A stretch of DNA of 64,000 bases from an uncultured Fluviicola sp. Its GTDB lineage: Bacteria; Bacteroidota; Bacteroidia; Flavobacteriales_D; Crocinitomicaceae. The stretch spans positions 248,001 through 312,000 of the forward strand of contig NZ_CABHOL010000015.1 in NCBI RefSeq assembly GCF_902168135.1, given 5' to 3'. The notes below the pieces were generated by a model. That model searched no databases and was not told where the DNA came from. It was given only the letters and a program-made list of their open reading frames with translations. Below, piece after piece: positions 43,852 through 53,559 of the stretch (its first letter is position 1; every line of letters begins with the position of its first letter). The translations under genes and the position numbers were made by a program.

Positions 43852-44901
43852 TTATTTCGGTAATTTAACTTCAAGGATTGTGTGGAAACGGTCCTCGTGA
43901 AGCGGGTGTTCTTTGACAGTTTCGAATCCTGCTTTCTCAATAATGTATTTCATCGCAGTGGAAGAATACATTTTACTGTTTCCGTTTGCCAGGGCTGTAA
44001 AATAAAGCGAGGTAGCAATTAAGCTGAATTCTGCTGCCGGAAAGCGCTGATCATCAATGAAAGTTTCCATGATGAAGATCGTAGCGTCCGGTTTCATATG
44101 CTTCTTGATTTTCAATAAGATCGCTTCGATTTCTTTTTCACTGAAACAGTCCAGGAACTGGCTCATCCAATAAACGTCTGCTCCTGCAGGAATCTCCGAA
44201 TCCGGGTCCAGCATGTTGCGTTCGTTGTAGTCTACCCGGTCTTTAATTTCGGAAATAGCTTCGATATTTGCCTGAGCGACTTTTAATTGTACACCCAAAT
44301 CAAAAATACTTACACGAACATTCGGATCGTGCTGTGTACTTGCAATTGCCCATTTTCCGGTATTTCCACCGATATCGTAAATGTGTTTCGGCTGGTGCTG
44401 GAAAATGATTTTCAGTGCTTCTCCGAATGAATTGTCGGAATAATGGTGGTCGAATTCAAACCACGATTTTTTCAACTGTTCCGGTAAAAGTGATAAGCCC
44501 TCATAAATGGTATTCCACGGACCGATTTCTTTTAAACCTTCCGGCTTTCCGTTCAAAATAGAATCTTTTAAATGGAAAAGCCCTTTATAACAGATATCCT
44601 GAGTGAACATCATGTTCACTTTTGTCATCTCATCTCTTGTTAAAAAGTAACCGATTTTAGAAAGGGTATACTTGTCTTCATTCAGTTCAAGCACGTCTGC
44701 TGCTTTAGCCATTTCAACCAAAACGCGAACCCCGTATTCACTGATGTTTTTGCGCTTGGCAATTTCCTCAATGGTTAAACCGGCTCTTTCTTCGTACAAT
44801 TCATCCATGATTCCAAGGCTGGACATCGTATAAACGGTTTGGAATACAAACGGGCTAAAGGCAATTTTTTGTGCCTCATACAAAGAGTTTAATGCTTTCA
44901 T
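43852..44901 (-). CDS. SAM-dependent O-methyltransferase
   Basis: A 349-residue enzyme of the dimeric O-methyltransferase class. An N-terminal winged-helix part (MDELYEERAGLTIEEIAKRK) precedes the Rossmann domain. The SAM-binding motif is IYDIGGNTGKWAIAST, followed by FDLGVQLKVAQANI and DVYWMSQFLDCFSEKEI. It probably methylates a phenolic or other hydroxyl of the aryl polyene. It is first in the long minus operon; its promoter box lies at 44972-44979. Confidence 0.82.
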   Translation of the reverse strand: MKALNSLYEAQKIAFSPFVFQTVYTMSSLGIMDELYEERAGLTIEEIAKRKNISEYGVRVLVEMAKAADVLELNEDKYTLSKIGYFLTRDEMTKVNMMFTQDICYKGLFHLKDSILNGKPEGLKEIGPWNTIYEGLSLLPEQLKKSWFEFDHHYSDNSFGEALKIIFQHQPKHIYDIGGNTGKWAIASTQHDPNVRVSIFDLGVQLKVAQANIEAISEIKDRVDYNERNMLDPDSEIPAGADVYWMSQFLDCFSEKEIEAILLKIKKHMKPDATIFIMETFIDDQRFPAAEFSLIATSLYFTALANGNSKMYSSTAMKYIIEKAGFETVKEHPLHEDRFHTILEVKLPK

Positions 44902-45313
44902 GGGTTCAATCTATACCGAATTTGAGTTTAGTTACTTGTCGTTCGATCAGGGTTAATTTAAAACGTGGCGTCAAAGTTAGAAAAAAAAATAGTTTCTTGT
45001 TTGTATGTTAATTCTTCATAGCAAGCAAATTAACGTGAGTTCGGGAAAGGCGTGTCTTCAGATCGCTTGGAAGTGGTGTGTTACGAGCGTAAATAAGACG
45101 CAATATCGGGTTGTTTCGATGAAATTTTCAGTAAGCAGACTGCTGTTTACCGGCAATCACAAGTTTTATTCATAGAAGGAAATAATTTACCGGCTGAAGG
45201 ATTAAAACATTTTTGATATCCATTAATTGCATTATTTCTGAGGGATCACCTTAATTACTAAAATCGGGAATTTTGAAGCGCCGAAAGCTCTATTTCATTA
45301 ATTTTGAACCCGA
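44902..45313. promoter_or_regulatory. Divergent control region of the two main cluster operons
   Basis: A 412-base gene-free stretch between the minus operon starting at 44901 and the plus operon starting at 45314. On the minus strand TAACTTTG lies at 44979-44972, 70 bases before the ATG. On the plus strand TAATTTTG lies at 45299-45306, 7 bases before the ATG, with a TTG at 45273-45275, 23 bases upstream of it. A 9-bp direct repeat TTTACCGGC occurs at 45146-45154 and 45186-45194, 40 bases apart (close to four helical turns), and may be an operator. No regulator gene is present in the cluster itself. Confidence 0.55.
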
Positions 45314-46909
45314 ATGAACGAAGAATTTGACGTTACCATCATCGGCTCGGGTGTAAGCGGTTTACTTTCCGCAGCATTATTGTCCAGATCAGGAATGAAA
45401 GTCCTTGTATTGGAAAAACACTACCTGATCGGGGGATATTTACAGGGTTTTGAACGCAAAGATTTTGTTTTTGATACTGCTATTCACTGGTTAAATCAAT
45501 ACAACGAGGAAGGAACAGTAACCCGTGTTTTTAAAATGCTGGGAGAGGATTACCCGAAACCTCAATTGATGAAACGTATTCAACGGCATATTTCCACCAA
45601 TCACGATTACCTGCTTACGAATAATCCGGATGAATTGAGGGATCGGTTGATTTTGGATTTTCCGCATGAAAAGAAAGGAATTGAGCGATTTTTTAAAGTT
45701 GCCAGGCGTATTGCGAAGGTTTCACTCCGGTTTCCGGAATTCTTCCAATCCATAGAAACCAAGTCTCCACTGGAAATACCATTCTTTCGGTTGAAACAGC
45801 TTGGAATCATCTATCCGTTGATTCCTTATGCTATCGGTGGTGACGATGTGAAAAAAGGATTGAGCAAATTTTTCAAGGACCCGGCGCTGCAGGAACTTTT
45901 CTGCACGGAGCGCGATCTGCTTTCATGCATCTTCCCGATTGCCTGGGCATATAATTCGGACTACCAAAACCCGCCCATCGGTGGAAGCCAGGTGATTCCT
46001 GCATGGCTCGAAAAACAGGTTGTGCCGGAGAAATGCGAGATCCGATTAAGCTCTGAAGTAGTTGGATTTGATTTTGAGAATGAACTCATAACAGCGGTCC
46101 GCTATAAAAATCGCGGGAAAGAATACCAGGTAAAAACGAACTATGTTATTGCGGCCTGTGATGTCGACTTCCTGTACCGGAAATTAGTACCACAGCACCT
46201 GGTTCCGCCAAAATTCTTCGAAACATTGAATGAATCGGAGATGTACAGTTCTTCGGTGACTATATCCGTGGCTTTGGACTGTACGGCAGAAAGTTTAGGT
46301 TTCGGGCACGAATTGACCCTTGTTTGTGAGGAATCCAGTACCCGTGATGAGCACAGTTCCGGTGATCCGCACAAATCTGCGATTTCTGTTTTGGCGCCTA
46401 CTGTCCGCGATCATACACTTGCCCCGGAAGGAATGGGCACTGTTACGCTGTATGTTCCGGCGTGGATGGATTATATGAACAACTGGCAGACAGAAAAGAA
46501 TGCCAAGGGAGATTTTGTTCGGACCGAAGCCTATAAGAAATTGAAGGATGACTTTGCCCGGATCATTTTTGAACGGGTAGAAGCTAAAATGTGTCCGGAC
46601 CTGCGTAAACACATCTTGTTTTACGAAGTGGCTACTCCGGTTACTTATTACCGCTATACGGGTAATAAGAACGGTTCCATGATGGGAACACGTCCCGGGA
46701 AGAAAAACATGCAGAGCAAAATTGCGCATTACCGAACGCCGGTGAAAAATTTAATTGTGGGCGGTCAGTGGGCAGAATTGGGCGGTGGTGTTCCGATTGC
46801 CGTTAAAACAGCTTTCAATGCATCCTTAATTGTGCTGAAGAAATGGGACAAACCCAAATTCAAAAAACTGCTAAATGCATACAAAAAAGGTACAAAACTC
46901 ACAGCATGA
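45314..46909 (+). CDS. CrtI/CrtISO-like FAD-dependent oxidoreductase
   Basis: A 531-residue flavoprotein of the phytoene desaturase and carotenoid isomerase family. The N-terminal dinucleotide fold is TIIGSGVSGLLSAALLSRSG, then VLVLEKHYLIGGYLQGF. The C-terminal FAD site is NLIVGGQWAELGGGVPIAV. It may desaturate or isomerise the polyene chain. It heads the plus-strand operon that runs to 53507. A near neighbour at 50771 is of the same superfamily but clearly different in sequence. Confidence 0.83.
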   Translation: MNEEFDVTIIGSGVSGLLSAALLSRSGMKVLVLEKHYLIGGYLQGFERKDFVFDTAIHWLNQYNEEGTVTRVFKMLGEDYPKPQLMKRIQRHISTNHDYLLTNNPDELRDRLILDFPHEKKGIERFFKVARRIAKVSLRFPEFFQSIETKSPLEIPFFRLKQLGIIYPLIPYAIGGDDVKKGLSKFFKDPALQELFCTERDLLSCIFPIAWAYNSDYQNPPIGGSQVIPAWLEKQVVPEKCEIRLSSEVVGFDFENELITAVRYKNRGKEYQVKTNYVIAACDVDFLYRKLVPQHLVPPKFFETLNESEMYSSSVTISVALDCTAESLGFGHELTLVCEESSTRDEHSSGDPHKSAISVLAPTVRDHTLAPEGMGTVTLYVPAWMDYMNNWQTEKNAKGDFVRTEAYKKLKDDFARIIFERVEAKMCPDLRKHILFYEVATPVTYYRYTGNKNGSMMGTRPGKKNMQSKIAHYRTPVKNLIVGGQWAELGGGVPIAVKTAFNASLIVLKKWDKPKFKKLLNAYKKGTKLTA

Positions 46910-46919
46910 GATATTTTTG

Positions 46920-46927
46920 TAGCTTTG
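46920..46927 (+). promoter_or_regulatory. Possible internal promoter box before the trifunctional gene
   Basis: TAGCTTTG, with another match TATTTTTG just upstream at 46912-46919, lies 38 bases before the ATG at 46966. The 56-base gap to the preceding gene allows independent transcription. Confidence 0.4.
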
Positions 46928-46965
46928 CCGCCTAATAATTTCTCCTCTTTCCGAAACTAACACTC

Positions 46966-49900
46966 ATGATCGGTCAAATTTGTGCTCGAATAGTTGAATT
47001 TTTTCTTAAAAAAAGACTTGTTTTTTGGGGAAGTTTCATGCTTGTGCTTGCTTTTTTGTTTGTTGGTGTTTCCAAATTGAAGATCAACGAAGATCTCTAT
47101 GCCATTTTTCCGCAGGGAAAGGAATTCAAAAAGTTTAGCGACATCGTTCAGAAGAATAAACTGAATAAGCAGGTAGTTTTCTCTATCGAAGCGCAGGAAG
47201 ATGAGGAAGTCACGCTTGAAAAACTGGAAGAACTGAAAGCTGACCTGGAAAAGCAATTCTCCAAAGAACTAAAAGATGTGGAGGTTGTAAAGTCAGTAGA
47301 TGAGGGTGCCTTGATCGCATTCCTTCAGAAAAGTTCGCTGTACAACCTGACAAATAAGGATTACGAAAAGTTACAGGAAAAACTTCAAAAAGATTCCATT
47401 GCAAGGGGATTGAAACGAACTGCGGATTTATTAACCGGACCAAATGCTTTCTTCGTAAGCAAATTGGCTGCAAACGATCCACTGGGATTGTTTTACGGAC
47501 AATTGAAGCAGTTGAATCCGAATGGTGATTCCAGTACCTATATTGTAAAGGACGGGGTTGTTTACTCACAGGATGAACGCTATGCTTTTTTCTTCGGAAC
47601 TATTGACCTGAACCAGAAGGACACCAAAAAGCTGGAGAAATTTGCGGACCGTTTGGAAGGTTTTAAGCAAACGAAAGCCAAGGAAAAAGGACTGAACTTT
47701 GATTATTTCGGAACTTTCCAGATCGCTGTTGCAAACGCAAAACAAGTCAAGTCGGATTCGTTTCTAACTGCAATTATCAGTATAACAGCTATTTTGCTGC
47801 TGCTGATTTTTTATTACAGAAGTGTTTTGGCTCCTTTCTATTTTCTGCTTCCCGGCTTTTTCGGAATCCTGAGCGGGGCTGGATTGGTGGGTTACCTGCA
47901 TCCTGAGATATCGGCAATTTCGCTGGCTACCTCTTCTGTTTTACTTGGAATTGTACTGGATTATTCTTTCCACTTCTTTACGCATTTGAAGCATTTGGGA
48001 AGCGTGGTTAAAACGGTGAAAGAGATCAGTTCACCGATGATGCTTGGTAGTTTTACAACCATTGCTGCACTTGGGGCTTTACTTTTCACTAATTCTGTAG
48101 TTCTTCAGAATTTCGGATTAATTGCACTTTGTACTTTGTCGGGATCGGTGCTTTTTACCCTGCTTTTCCTTCCGGTATTGATCGAAAGCCTGGGAATCCG
48201 AATCAAGGACAAAAACAACTACAAAGTTAATTTTAAACTAAAAAAATCGTTTGTAAGAGTCTCGTTTTTACTGATCACCCTGGTCTCATTGGTGTTTTTA
48301 TATAGGTCATCCGATGTGAATTTTGATTCGGATATGAACAACTTGTCGTTCCATACTCCGGAGCTAAAAGAGAAAGAGAAGTTTTATACAGGCATCAACC
48401 CGAATTCGGATAAAAAACTCTTTGTTTTTTCATCTGCTCCAACGAAAGAAGCAGCCCGCGCTCAAAACGACGCGGTTTATCAAACATTTGTATCTGCAAA
48501 AGAACAATACGGGATTTCGGAATTTGTTTCGTTGTCGCCTTATCTTCCTTCCGATAGAACGCTGAATGAATCACAAAAGAACTGGCGTCAATTCTGGAGT
48601 GCCAATCCGAAGGTGGCAGCTGAAATCAAAGAGCTTGCTCCAAACTACGGATTGAATGCAGCGGGTTTTGAACCGTTTTTTAGTTCCACCGAATCACTTT
48701 CTTTCGATAAAAAGGAAGGTGAGAACCTGGCAAAGGAAATCGGGCTGAGTAAATTTGTTTCGGAGGACGAGGGAAGACATACTTATGTGACTTCTATTAC
48801 CGTTAAGAAAGACAAACAGGAACTTGTTAAAGGAGAACTCGATCGAATCGATGGAATTTTTGTCCTGGATATTTCAGAAATGGCCAAATCGATGCTGAAT
48901 GTAGTGAAACAGGATTTCGATTACCTGTTCTTGTTCTCATCACTGCTTGTATTCTTTTCCCTTTTGATCATTTACGGAAGGATCGAATTGACTTTATTTG
49001 CGTTCTTCCCAATGGTTTTGGGCTGGATCTGGATCCTGGGAATTGCAAGCATTTTTGATATTCCGTTCAACTTCATCAATATCATTGTTGCAACCTTCAT
49101 TTTCGGTTTGGGAGACGACTTCAGTATCTTCACCACCGACGGACTGATCCAGCAGGCCAGAACAGGAGTGAATTCCCTGAAATCAACACAATCGGGAATC
49201 ATCCTTTCGGGAATTGCAACCATGATCGGGACAGGAGTGCTCATTTTCGCAAAACATCCTGCTATTCATTCCATCGGAACGATAAGTGTTATTGGGATCG
49301 GGTCTATCATGCTGATTACTTTATACGTTCAGCCCCGGGTTTACAACTTTTTTGTGCTGAACAGGAAGAAAAAGGGCCGGGGACCGATTACCTTTTTCTA
49401 CTTCATTTATAGTTTGCTCTTATTTTTCTACTTCTTTGTCGGAAGTCTGATCCTGAATATCCTGTTGATCTTCGTGTTGATTCCAACTCCAATCAGCCGC
49501 ATTAAGAAACAGGAAATACTGAACTTCTCCATTTCCAAATTGGCGAAATCTACCTTGTATGCCGGTCTGCATGTTGAAAAGAGAATTATTGACAGGCAAC
49601 GGTTGAATTACAGGGATCCAAGTATCATCATCCCGAATCACACCTCGTTTTTGGATATTTTGGTAGTGCTGATGCTTAATCCCAAAACGATTATTATGGT
49701 TAAGAAATGGGTATACAATTCGCCTATTTTTGCTCCTTTTATTCGGTATGGGGGTTATTTATTTGCAGAAGAGGGTGCCGACGGAAATTTGGGAGAAATC
49801 AAAAAACGGATCGGCGAAGGTTATTCCATCGTTATTTTTCCTGAAGGAACACGTAGTCCGGATGGTGAAATCAAGCGTTTTCATAAAGGAGCATTTTATA

Positions 49901-50769
49901 TTTCAAAGGAACTGAATATTCCGGTTCAGCCTTTACTGATTTTAGGCAATCACGAAGTGAACCCGAAGAATGACCTGATCATCAATCAGGGGAAAATTTT
50001 GGTAAAACCACTGAGACGCATGCGCGCATTGGAAAGAGAGTCTTACAGTGATTTTTCCAAACGGGCAATGAAGGTAATGCGTGCCGAAATGGTAGAATTC
50101 CGAAAAGAATACGCGGATACATCTTTTTATACCCGCAAGGTACTTGAGAATTACTTGCTAAAGGGTCCGGTTTTGGAATGGTATGTCCGTGTAAAATGGA
50201 TGATGGAACGCAAGAATTTTGATTTCTACAACCACTTGATCGGTGATCGAAAACGTATTGTGGATGTGGGTTGCGGCTATGGTTATCTTTCTGTTTTCCT
50301 GCATTATTTCGATCCTTCACGTGAAATAATCGGGATGGATTACGACGAAGACAAGGTTGCTGTTGCAGATAACTGCATTAAGAAATCTTCCGGGTTGAGT
50401 TTCCACGCTGCCGATATTCGGGAATGGGACATGCCGGAAGCGGACGTTTATTTCTTTAATGATGTGATCCACTACCTGCGTCCGGAAGAACAGCTGGAGT
50501 TATTGAAAAAAGTCAATACGAAACTGGGAGCAAATGGAATTATCGTAATCCGTGATGGAATCATCGAGTTCCGTGACCGATTGAAAAACACCAAATTAAC
50601 AGAGACGCTTTCCACAAAATGGTTTAATTTTAATAAGACGACGAATGATCTGTCATTCCTGTCTGCAAAAGAAATAGAGCGTTTTGCAAACGAGAACGGA
50701 TTTGGTTTCGAATTGATCGAGCATTCATCCAAGACTTCGAATGTATTGATGATCCTAAAAAAACTTTGA
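46966..50769 (+). CDS. Trifunctional MMPL transporter - PlsC acyltransferase - SAM methyltransferase
   Basis: A 1267-residue fusion. Residues 1 to about 800 are an MMPL/RND exporter: a helix at 20-40, a periplasmic domain, helices from about 265, a second periplasmic domain, and helices from about 648 with FIFGLGDDFSIFTTDG. Residues about 850-1060 are a PlsC-type acyltransferase (NHTSFLD at 889-895, FPEGTRSPDGE near 957). Residues about 1090-1267 are a class I methyltransferase (IVDVGCGYGYL near 1099, FFNDVIHYL). In E. coli aryl-polyene loci such functions are separate genes. It would export, acylate and methylate the lipid product. Confidence 0.9.
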   Translation: MIGQICARIVEFFLKKRLVFWGSFMLVLAFLFVGVSKLKINEDLYAIFPQGKEFKKFSDIVQKNKLNKQVVFSIEAQEDEEVTLEKLEELKADLEKQFSKELKDVEVVKSVDEGALIAFLQKSSLYNLTNKDYEKLQEKLQKDSIARGLKRTADLLTGPNAFFVSKLAANDPLGLFYGQLKQLNPNGDSSTYIVKDGVVYSQDERYAFFFGTIDLNQKDTKKLEKFADRLEGFKQTKAKEKGLNFDYFGTFQIAVANAKQVKSDSFLTAIISITAILLLLIFYYRSVLAPFYFLLPGFFGILSGAGLVGYLHPEISAISLATSSVLLGIVLDYSFHFFTHLKHLGSVVKTVKEISSPMMLGSFTTIAALGALLFTNSVVLQNFGLIALCTLSGSVLFTLLFLPVLIESLGIRIKDKNNYKVNFKLKKSFVRVSFLLITLVSLVFLYRSSDVNFDSDMNNLSFHTPELKEKEKFYTGINPNSDKKLFVFSSAPTKEAARAQNDAVYQTFVSAKEQYGISEFVSLSPYLPSDRTLNESQKNWRQFWSANPKVAAEIKELAPNYGLNAAGFEPFFSSTESLSFDKKEGENLAKEIGLSKFVSEDEGRHTYVTSITVKKDKQELVKGELDRIDGIFVLDISEMAKSMLNVVKQDFDYLFLFSSLLVFFSLLIIYGRIELTLFAFFPMVLGWIWILGIASIFDIPFNFINIIVATFIFGLGDDFSIFTTDGLIQQARTGVNSLKSTQSGIILSGIATMIGTGVLIFAKHPAIHSIGTISVIGIGSIMLITLYVQPRVYNFFVLNRKKKGRGPITFFYFIYSLLLFFYFFVGSLILNILLIFVLIPTPISRIKKQEILNFSISKLAKSTLYAGLHVEKRIIDRQRLNYRDPSIIIPNHTSFLDILVVLMLNPKTIIMVKKWVYNSPIFAPFIRYGGYLFAEEGADGNLGEIKKRIGEGYSIVIFPEGTRSPDGEIKRFHKGAFYISKELNIPVQPLLILGNHEVNPKNDLIINQGKILVKPLRRMRALERESYSDFSKRAMKVMRAEMVEFRKEYADTSFYTRKVLENYLLKGPVLEWYVRVKWMMERKNFDFYNHLIGDRKRIVDVGCGYGYLSVFLHYFDPSREIIGMDYDEDKVAVADNCIKKSSGLSFHAADIREWDMPEADVYFFNDVIHYLRPEEQLELLKKVNTKLGANGIIVIRDGIIEFRDRLKNTKLTETLSTKWFNFNKTTNDLSFLSAKEIERFANENGFGFELIEHSSKTSNVLMILKKL

Positions 50770-50770
50770 G

Positions 50771-52294
50771 TTGAACCCGGGACAAAAGATAATAGTAATC
50801 GGTAGTGGTATCGGCGGCTTGGTGAGCGCTTTGGTACTTGCTAAACATGGTTATAAAGTTCAGGTCCTGGAAAAAAATCACCAGATCGGTGGTTCTCTGC
50901 AGGTGTTCAGCCGTGACAAAAAAGTATTCGATACCGGTGTTCACTATGTCGGCGGATTGGATAAAGGAGAAAATCTCTACCGCATTTTCAAGTATTTGGG
51001 AATCTATGACGACTTAAAGATGAAACGCCTGGATGAGCAAGCGTTTGACATCATCCGCCTGGCAAACGGCAAAACAGTAAGTCATGGAATAGGTTATCAA
51101 AACTTTACGGAACAATTGAAAGCCAGTTTCCCGGAAAATGCCGGTGATATCGACCAAATTGTTCATGAAATACAAGTATATTGTACCTATTTCCCGCTTT
51201 ACAATATTGAACTGGAATCGGAGATCAATTACGTGGAACATACGGAAGTATTGGAAGTTGGTGCCTGGGAGCATCTTGCCTCTTTAACCGACAATGAAGA
51301 TCTCATCAAAGTAATCCTGGGTTCAGGGCCGCTTTATGCCGGAATAAAAGGAGTTACGCCATTTTACGTGGTTGCCCTGATATTGAATAGTTTCATCAAA
51401 GGCAGTTATCGTTTTATCAATGGAGGTTCACAGATCGCCAAACTGCTGAAGAAGAAAATTTCAGAGAATGGCGGAGAAGTTTTGAAAAGGAAAGAAGTAA
51501 CAGGCGCAAATTTCAATGAGTCGGGAACAATAGAGTCCGTTATCTGTTCAGACGGAAGCGAGTTTTCCTGTGATTTTGTGATCTCAAACTTACATCCGAA
51601 GGAAACTATCAGCCTGCTGGGAAAAGAGCGTTTTAAAACCGCTTACACGAATCGGGTGAATGCATTACCGAACACGATCGCATCATTTATGGTGTATTTA
51701 TCGCTGCATGAAAATACCCTTCCGTATTTCAACTCCAATTATTACGATTATTTCACCGATAACATTTGGAACGAAGAGTTCCATTTTTCGGAAGAGTGGC
51801 CTCAGATGACCTTTACCTCTGCCCAGGTTTCCAAAAACACGAAGGAATATGCAGAATCTCTTTCAGTGATGTGTTACCTCGACTTTAATGAATTTAAGAC
51901 CTGGGAAGATTCCGTTCGGACCATTGTTAAGGAAGGAACACGTGAGGAGGCTTATGAAGCCTTTAAAAGAGCATGTGAAGAGCGTATTTTGGTCCGCCTT
52001 GAAGAACGTTTTCCCGGAATCAGATCGAAAGTAAAAAATTGCTATTCTTCTACTCCGGTTACTTACCGGGATTACGTTTCCACCCCAAATGGTTCCATGT
52101 ATGGGATACAGAAGGACTTCAAACACACCCACAAGACACAGATTAATACAAAAACGCATATTCCGAATTTGTTCCTTACAGGGCAAAACATCATTTTCCA
52201 CGGAATTTTGGGAGCTACCATTGGTGCTCTTGTAACATCTTTTAATTTTGTAAACAATAAGCAAGTAATAGAAAAAATCAAAATGTATGACTAA
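50771..52294 (+). CDS. Phytoene-desaturase-like FAD-dependent oxidoreductase
   Basis: A 507-residue flavoprotein. The start is a TTG one base after the stop of the trifunctional gene, so translation is probably coupled; an ATG in a useful position is lacking. The FAD fold is IIVIGSGIGGLVSALVLAKHG, with VLEKNHQIGGSLQVF, and TFTSAQVSKNTKEYAE and NLFLTGQNIIFHGILGAT follow at the C-terminal FAD site. The substrate is presumably a polyene or resorcinol intermediate. Confidence 0.83.
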   Translation: MNPGQKIIVIGSGIGGLVSALVLAKHGYKVQVLEKNHQIGGSLQVFSRDKKVFDTGVHYVGGLDKGENLYRIFKYLGIYDDLKMKRLDEQAFDIIRLANGKTVSHGIGYQNFTEQLKASFPENAGDIDQIVHEIQVYCTYFPLYNIELESEINYVEHTEVLEVGAWEHLASLTDNEDLIKVILGSGPLYAGIKGVTPFYVVALILNSFIKGSYRFINGGSQIAKLLKKKISENGGEVLKRKEVTGANFNESGTIESVICSDGSEFSCDFVISNLHPKETISLLGKERFKTAYTNRVNALPNTIASFMVYLSLHENTLPYFNSNYYDYFTDNIWNEEFHFSEEWPQMTFTSAQVSKNTKEYAESLSVMCYLDFNEFKTWEDSVRTIVKEGTREEAYEAFKRACEERILVRLEERFPGIRSKVKNCYSSTPVTYRDYVSTPNGSMYGIQKDFKHTHKTQINTKTHIPNLFLTGQNIIFHGILGATIGALVTSFNFVNNKQVIEKIKMYD

Positions 52295-53507
52295 AGAAGT
52301 TGATGTTGTTGTAATTGGTGCAGGTCCTGCCGGTTCTGTAGCTTCCTCTAAATTGATTAAAGAGGGTTTAAAAGTTTTGGTTTTGGAAAAGATGCAGTTC
52401 CCGCGATTTGTAATCGGTGAAAGCTTATTGCCGCACAGTATGGATTATTTGGATGAGTTAAATCTTCTTCCGGCTGTAGAAGCTTTGAATTTCCAGGTGA
52501 AAACCGGAGCATGCTTCTATCATGACGGTGAGCGCTGTGATTTCTTGTTCGAAAACCAATTCACGGATGGCTGGTCATACACATTCCAGGTTAAACGCGC
52601 TGATTTTGATCACGCATTGATTAAAGAAGTTGAAAAACAGGGGGCGGAAGTAGAATTCCAGGCTGAGGTGACAAATGTAAATACTTCTGCAACGACACAA
52701 GTAGTTACTTACCGCGACAGCAACGGCGATATTCATGAAGTTCATTGCCGCTTTGTTATGGATGCAAGTGGATACGGACGTGTACTTCCGCAAATGTTCA
52801 ACCTGGAAGTTCCGGTTTCAACACCACCTCGCGGAGCAGTTTTCGCACACCTGGATGACACCAGAAGAACCCCGGAAGACGGAAGGAATATCTTTGTTCA
52901 CGCATTCAATGACAATACTGCCTGGATTTGGTCCATTCCTTTTTCGGATGGAACCGCGTCTGTAGGGATTGTCGGAAATAAAGACTTTGTGGAGGAATGC
53001 TATGCAGACGGTGGAAAGCTTTTCAAGCAAAAAGTAGCTGAATTCCCGGGATTGAACGGACGTTATGATGGTGTTGAGTTTATGTTCGAGCCGCGTCTGA
53101 TCGTTAATTATGCGGTTTCTGTAAAACAGGTTTACGGAGAAGGTTACGTGCTTTGCGGAAACAGTACGGAATTCCTGGACCCAATCTTTAGCTCCGGAGT
53201 AACATTAGCGATTTCTTCAGGTTACAAGGCTGCTGCCCTGGTTGCCAAGCAATTGAACGGCGGACAAGTGGATTGGGAAAATGATTACAGCGCTGTTCTT
53301 AAGAAGGGGATTGATGTATTCCGAACTTATGTACTTGCTTGGTATGAAGGGACATTGGGTGATATTTTCTTTAGCGAGAAGATCGATGAAACGATCAGAC
53401 AACAAATTTGTTCGGTATTGGCAGGTTACGTTTGGGATGAAACGAATCCATTTGTCAAAAAGCACAATACACTGGTAAATGCGGTGGCACACATTGTGAA
53501 AATGTAA
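52287..53507 (+). CDS. Halogenase-type FAD-dependent monooxygenase (WxWxIP)
   Basis: A 406-residue enzyme. The FAD loop is VVVIGAGPAGSVASSKL (residues 8-24) with FPRFVIGESLLPHSMDYL. Lys72 is in NFQVKTGACFYHDG, where flavin-dependent halogenases carry the lysine that directs hypochlorous acid. W213-I-W-S-I-P218 in TAWIWSIPFSDG is the WxWxIP motif that separates halogenases from ordinary monooxygenases. Chlorinated flexirubins are known, so ring chlorination is the likely reaction; this is inference. It overlaps the preceding gene by 8 bases and is followed by a strong terminator. Confidence 0.72.
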   Translation: MTKEVDVVVIGAGPAGSVASSKLIKEGLKVLVLEKMQFPRFVIGESLLPHSMDYLDELNLLPAVEALNFQVKTGACFYHDGERCDFLFENQFTDGWSYTFQVKRADFDHALIKEVEKQGAEVEFQAEVTNVNTSATTQVVTYRDSNGDIHEVHCRFVMDASGYGRVLPQMFNLEVPVSTPPRGAVFAHLDDTRRTPEDGRNIFVHAFNDNTAWIWSIPFSDGTASVGIVGNKDFVEECYADGGKLFKQKVAEFPGLNGRYDGVEFMFEPRLIVNYAVSVKQVYGEGYVLCGNSTEFLDPIFSSGVTLAISSGYKAAALVAKQLNGGQVDWENDYSAVLKKGIDVFRTYVLAWYEGTLGDIFFSEKIDETIRQQICSVLAGYVWDETNPFVKKHNTLVNAVAHIVKM

Positions 53508-53528
53508 GAATATAATTGGAATCTTGCA

Positions 53529-53557
53529 GGCGCGCAATGCATTGCGCGCCTTTTTTG
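53529..53557 (+). terminator. Strong terminator of the plus-strand operon
   Basis: A perfect 22-base palindrome (53529-53550, G+C-rich arms GGCGCGCAA/TTGCGCGCC) is followed by TTTTTTG. It is 21 bases after the halogenase-type gene. Confidence 0.9.
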
Positions 53558-53559
53558 TT

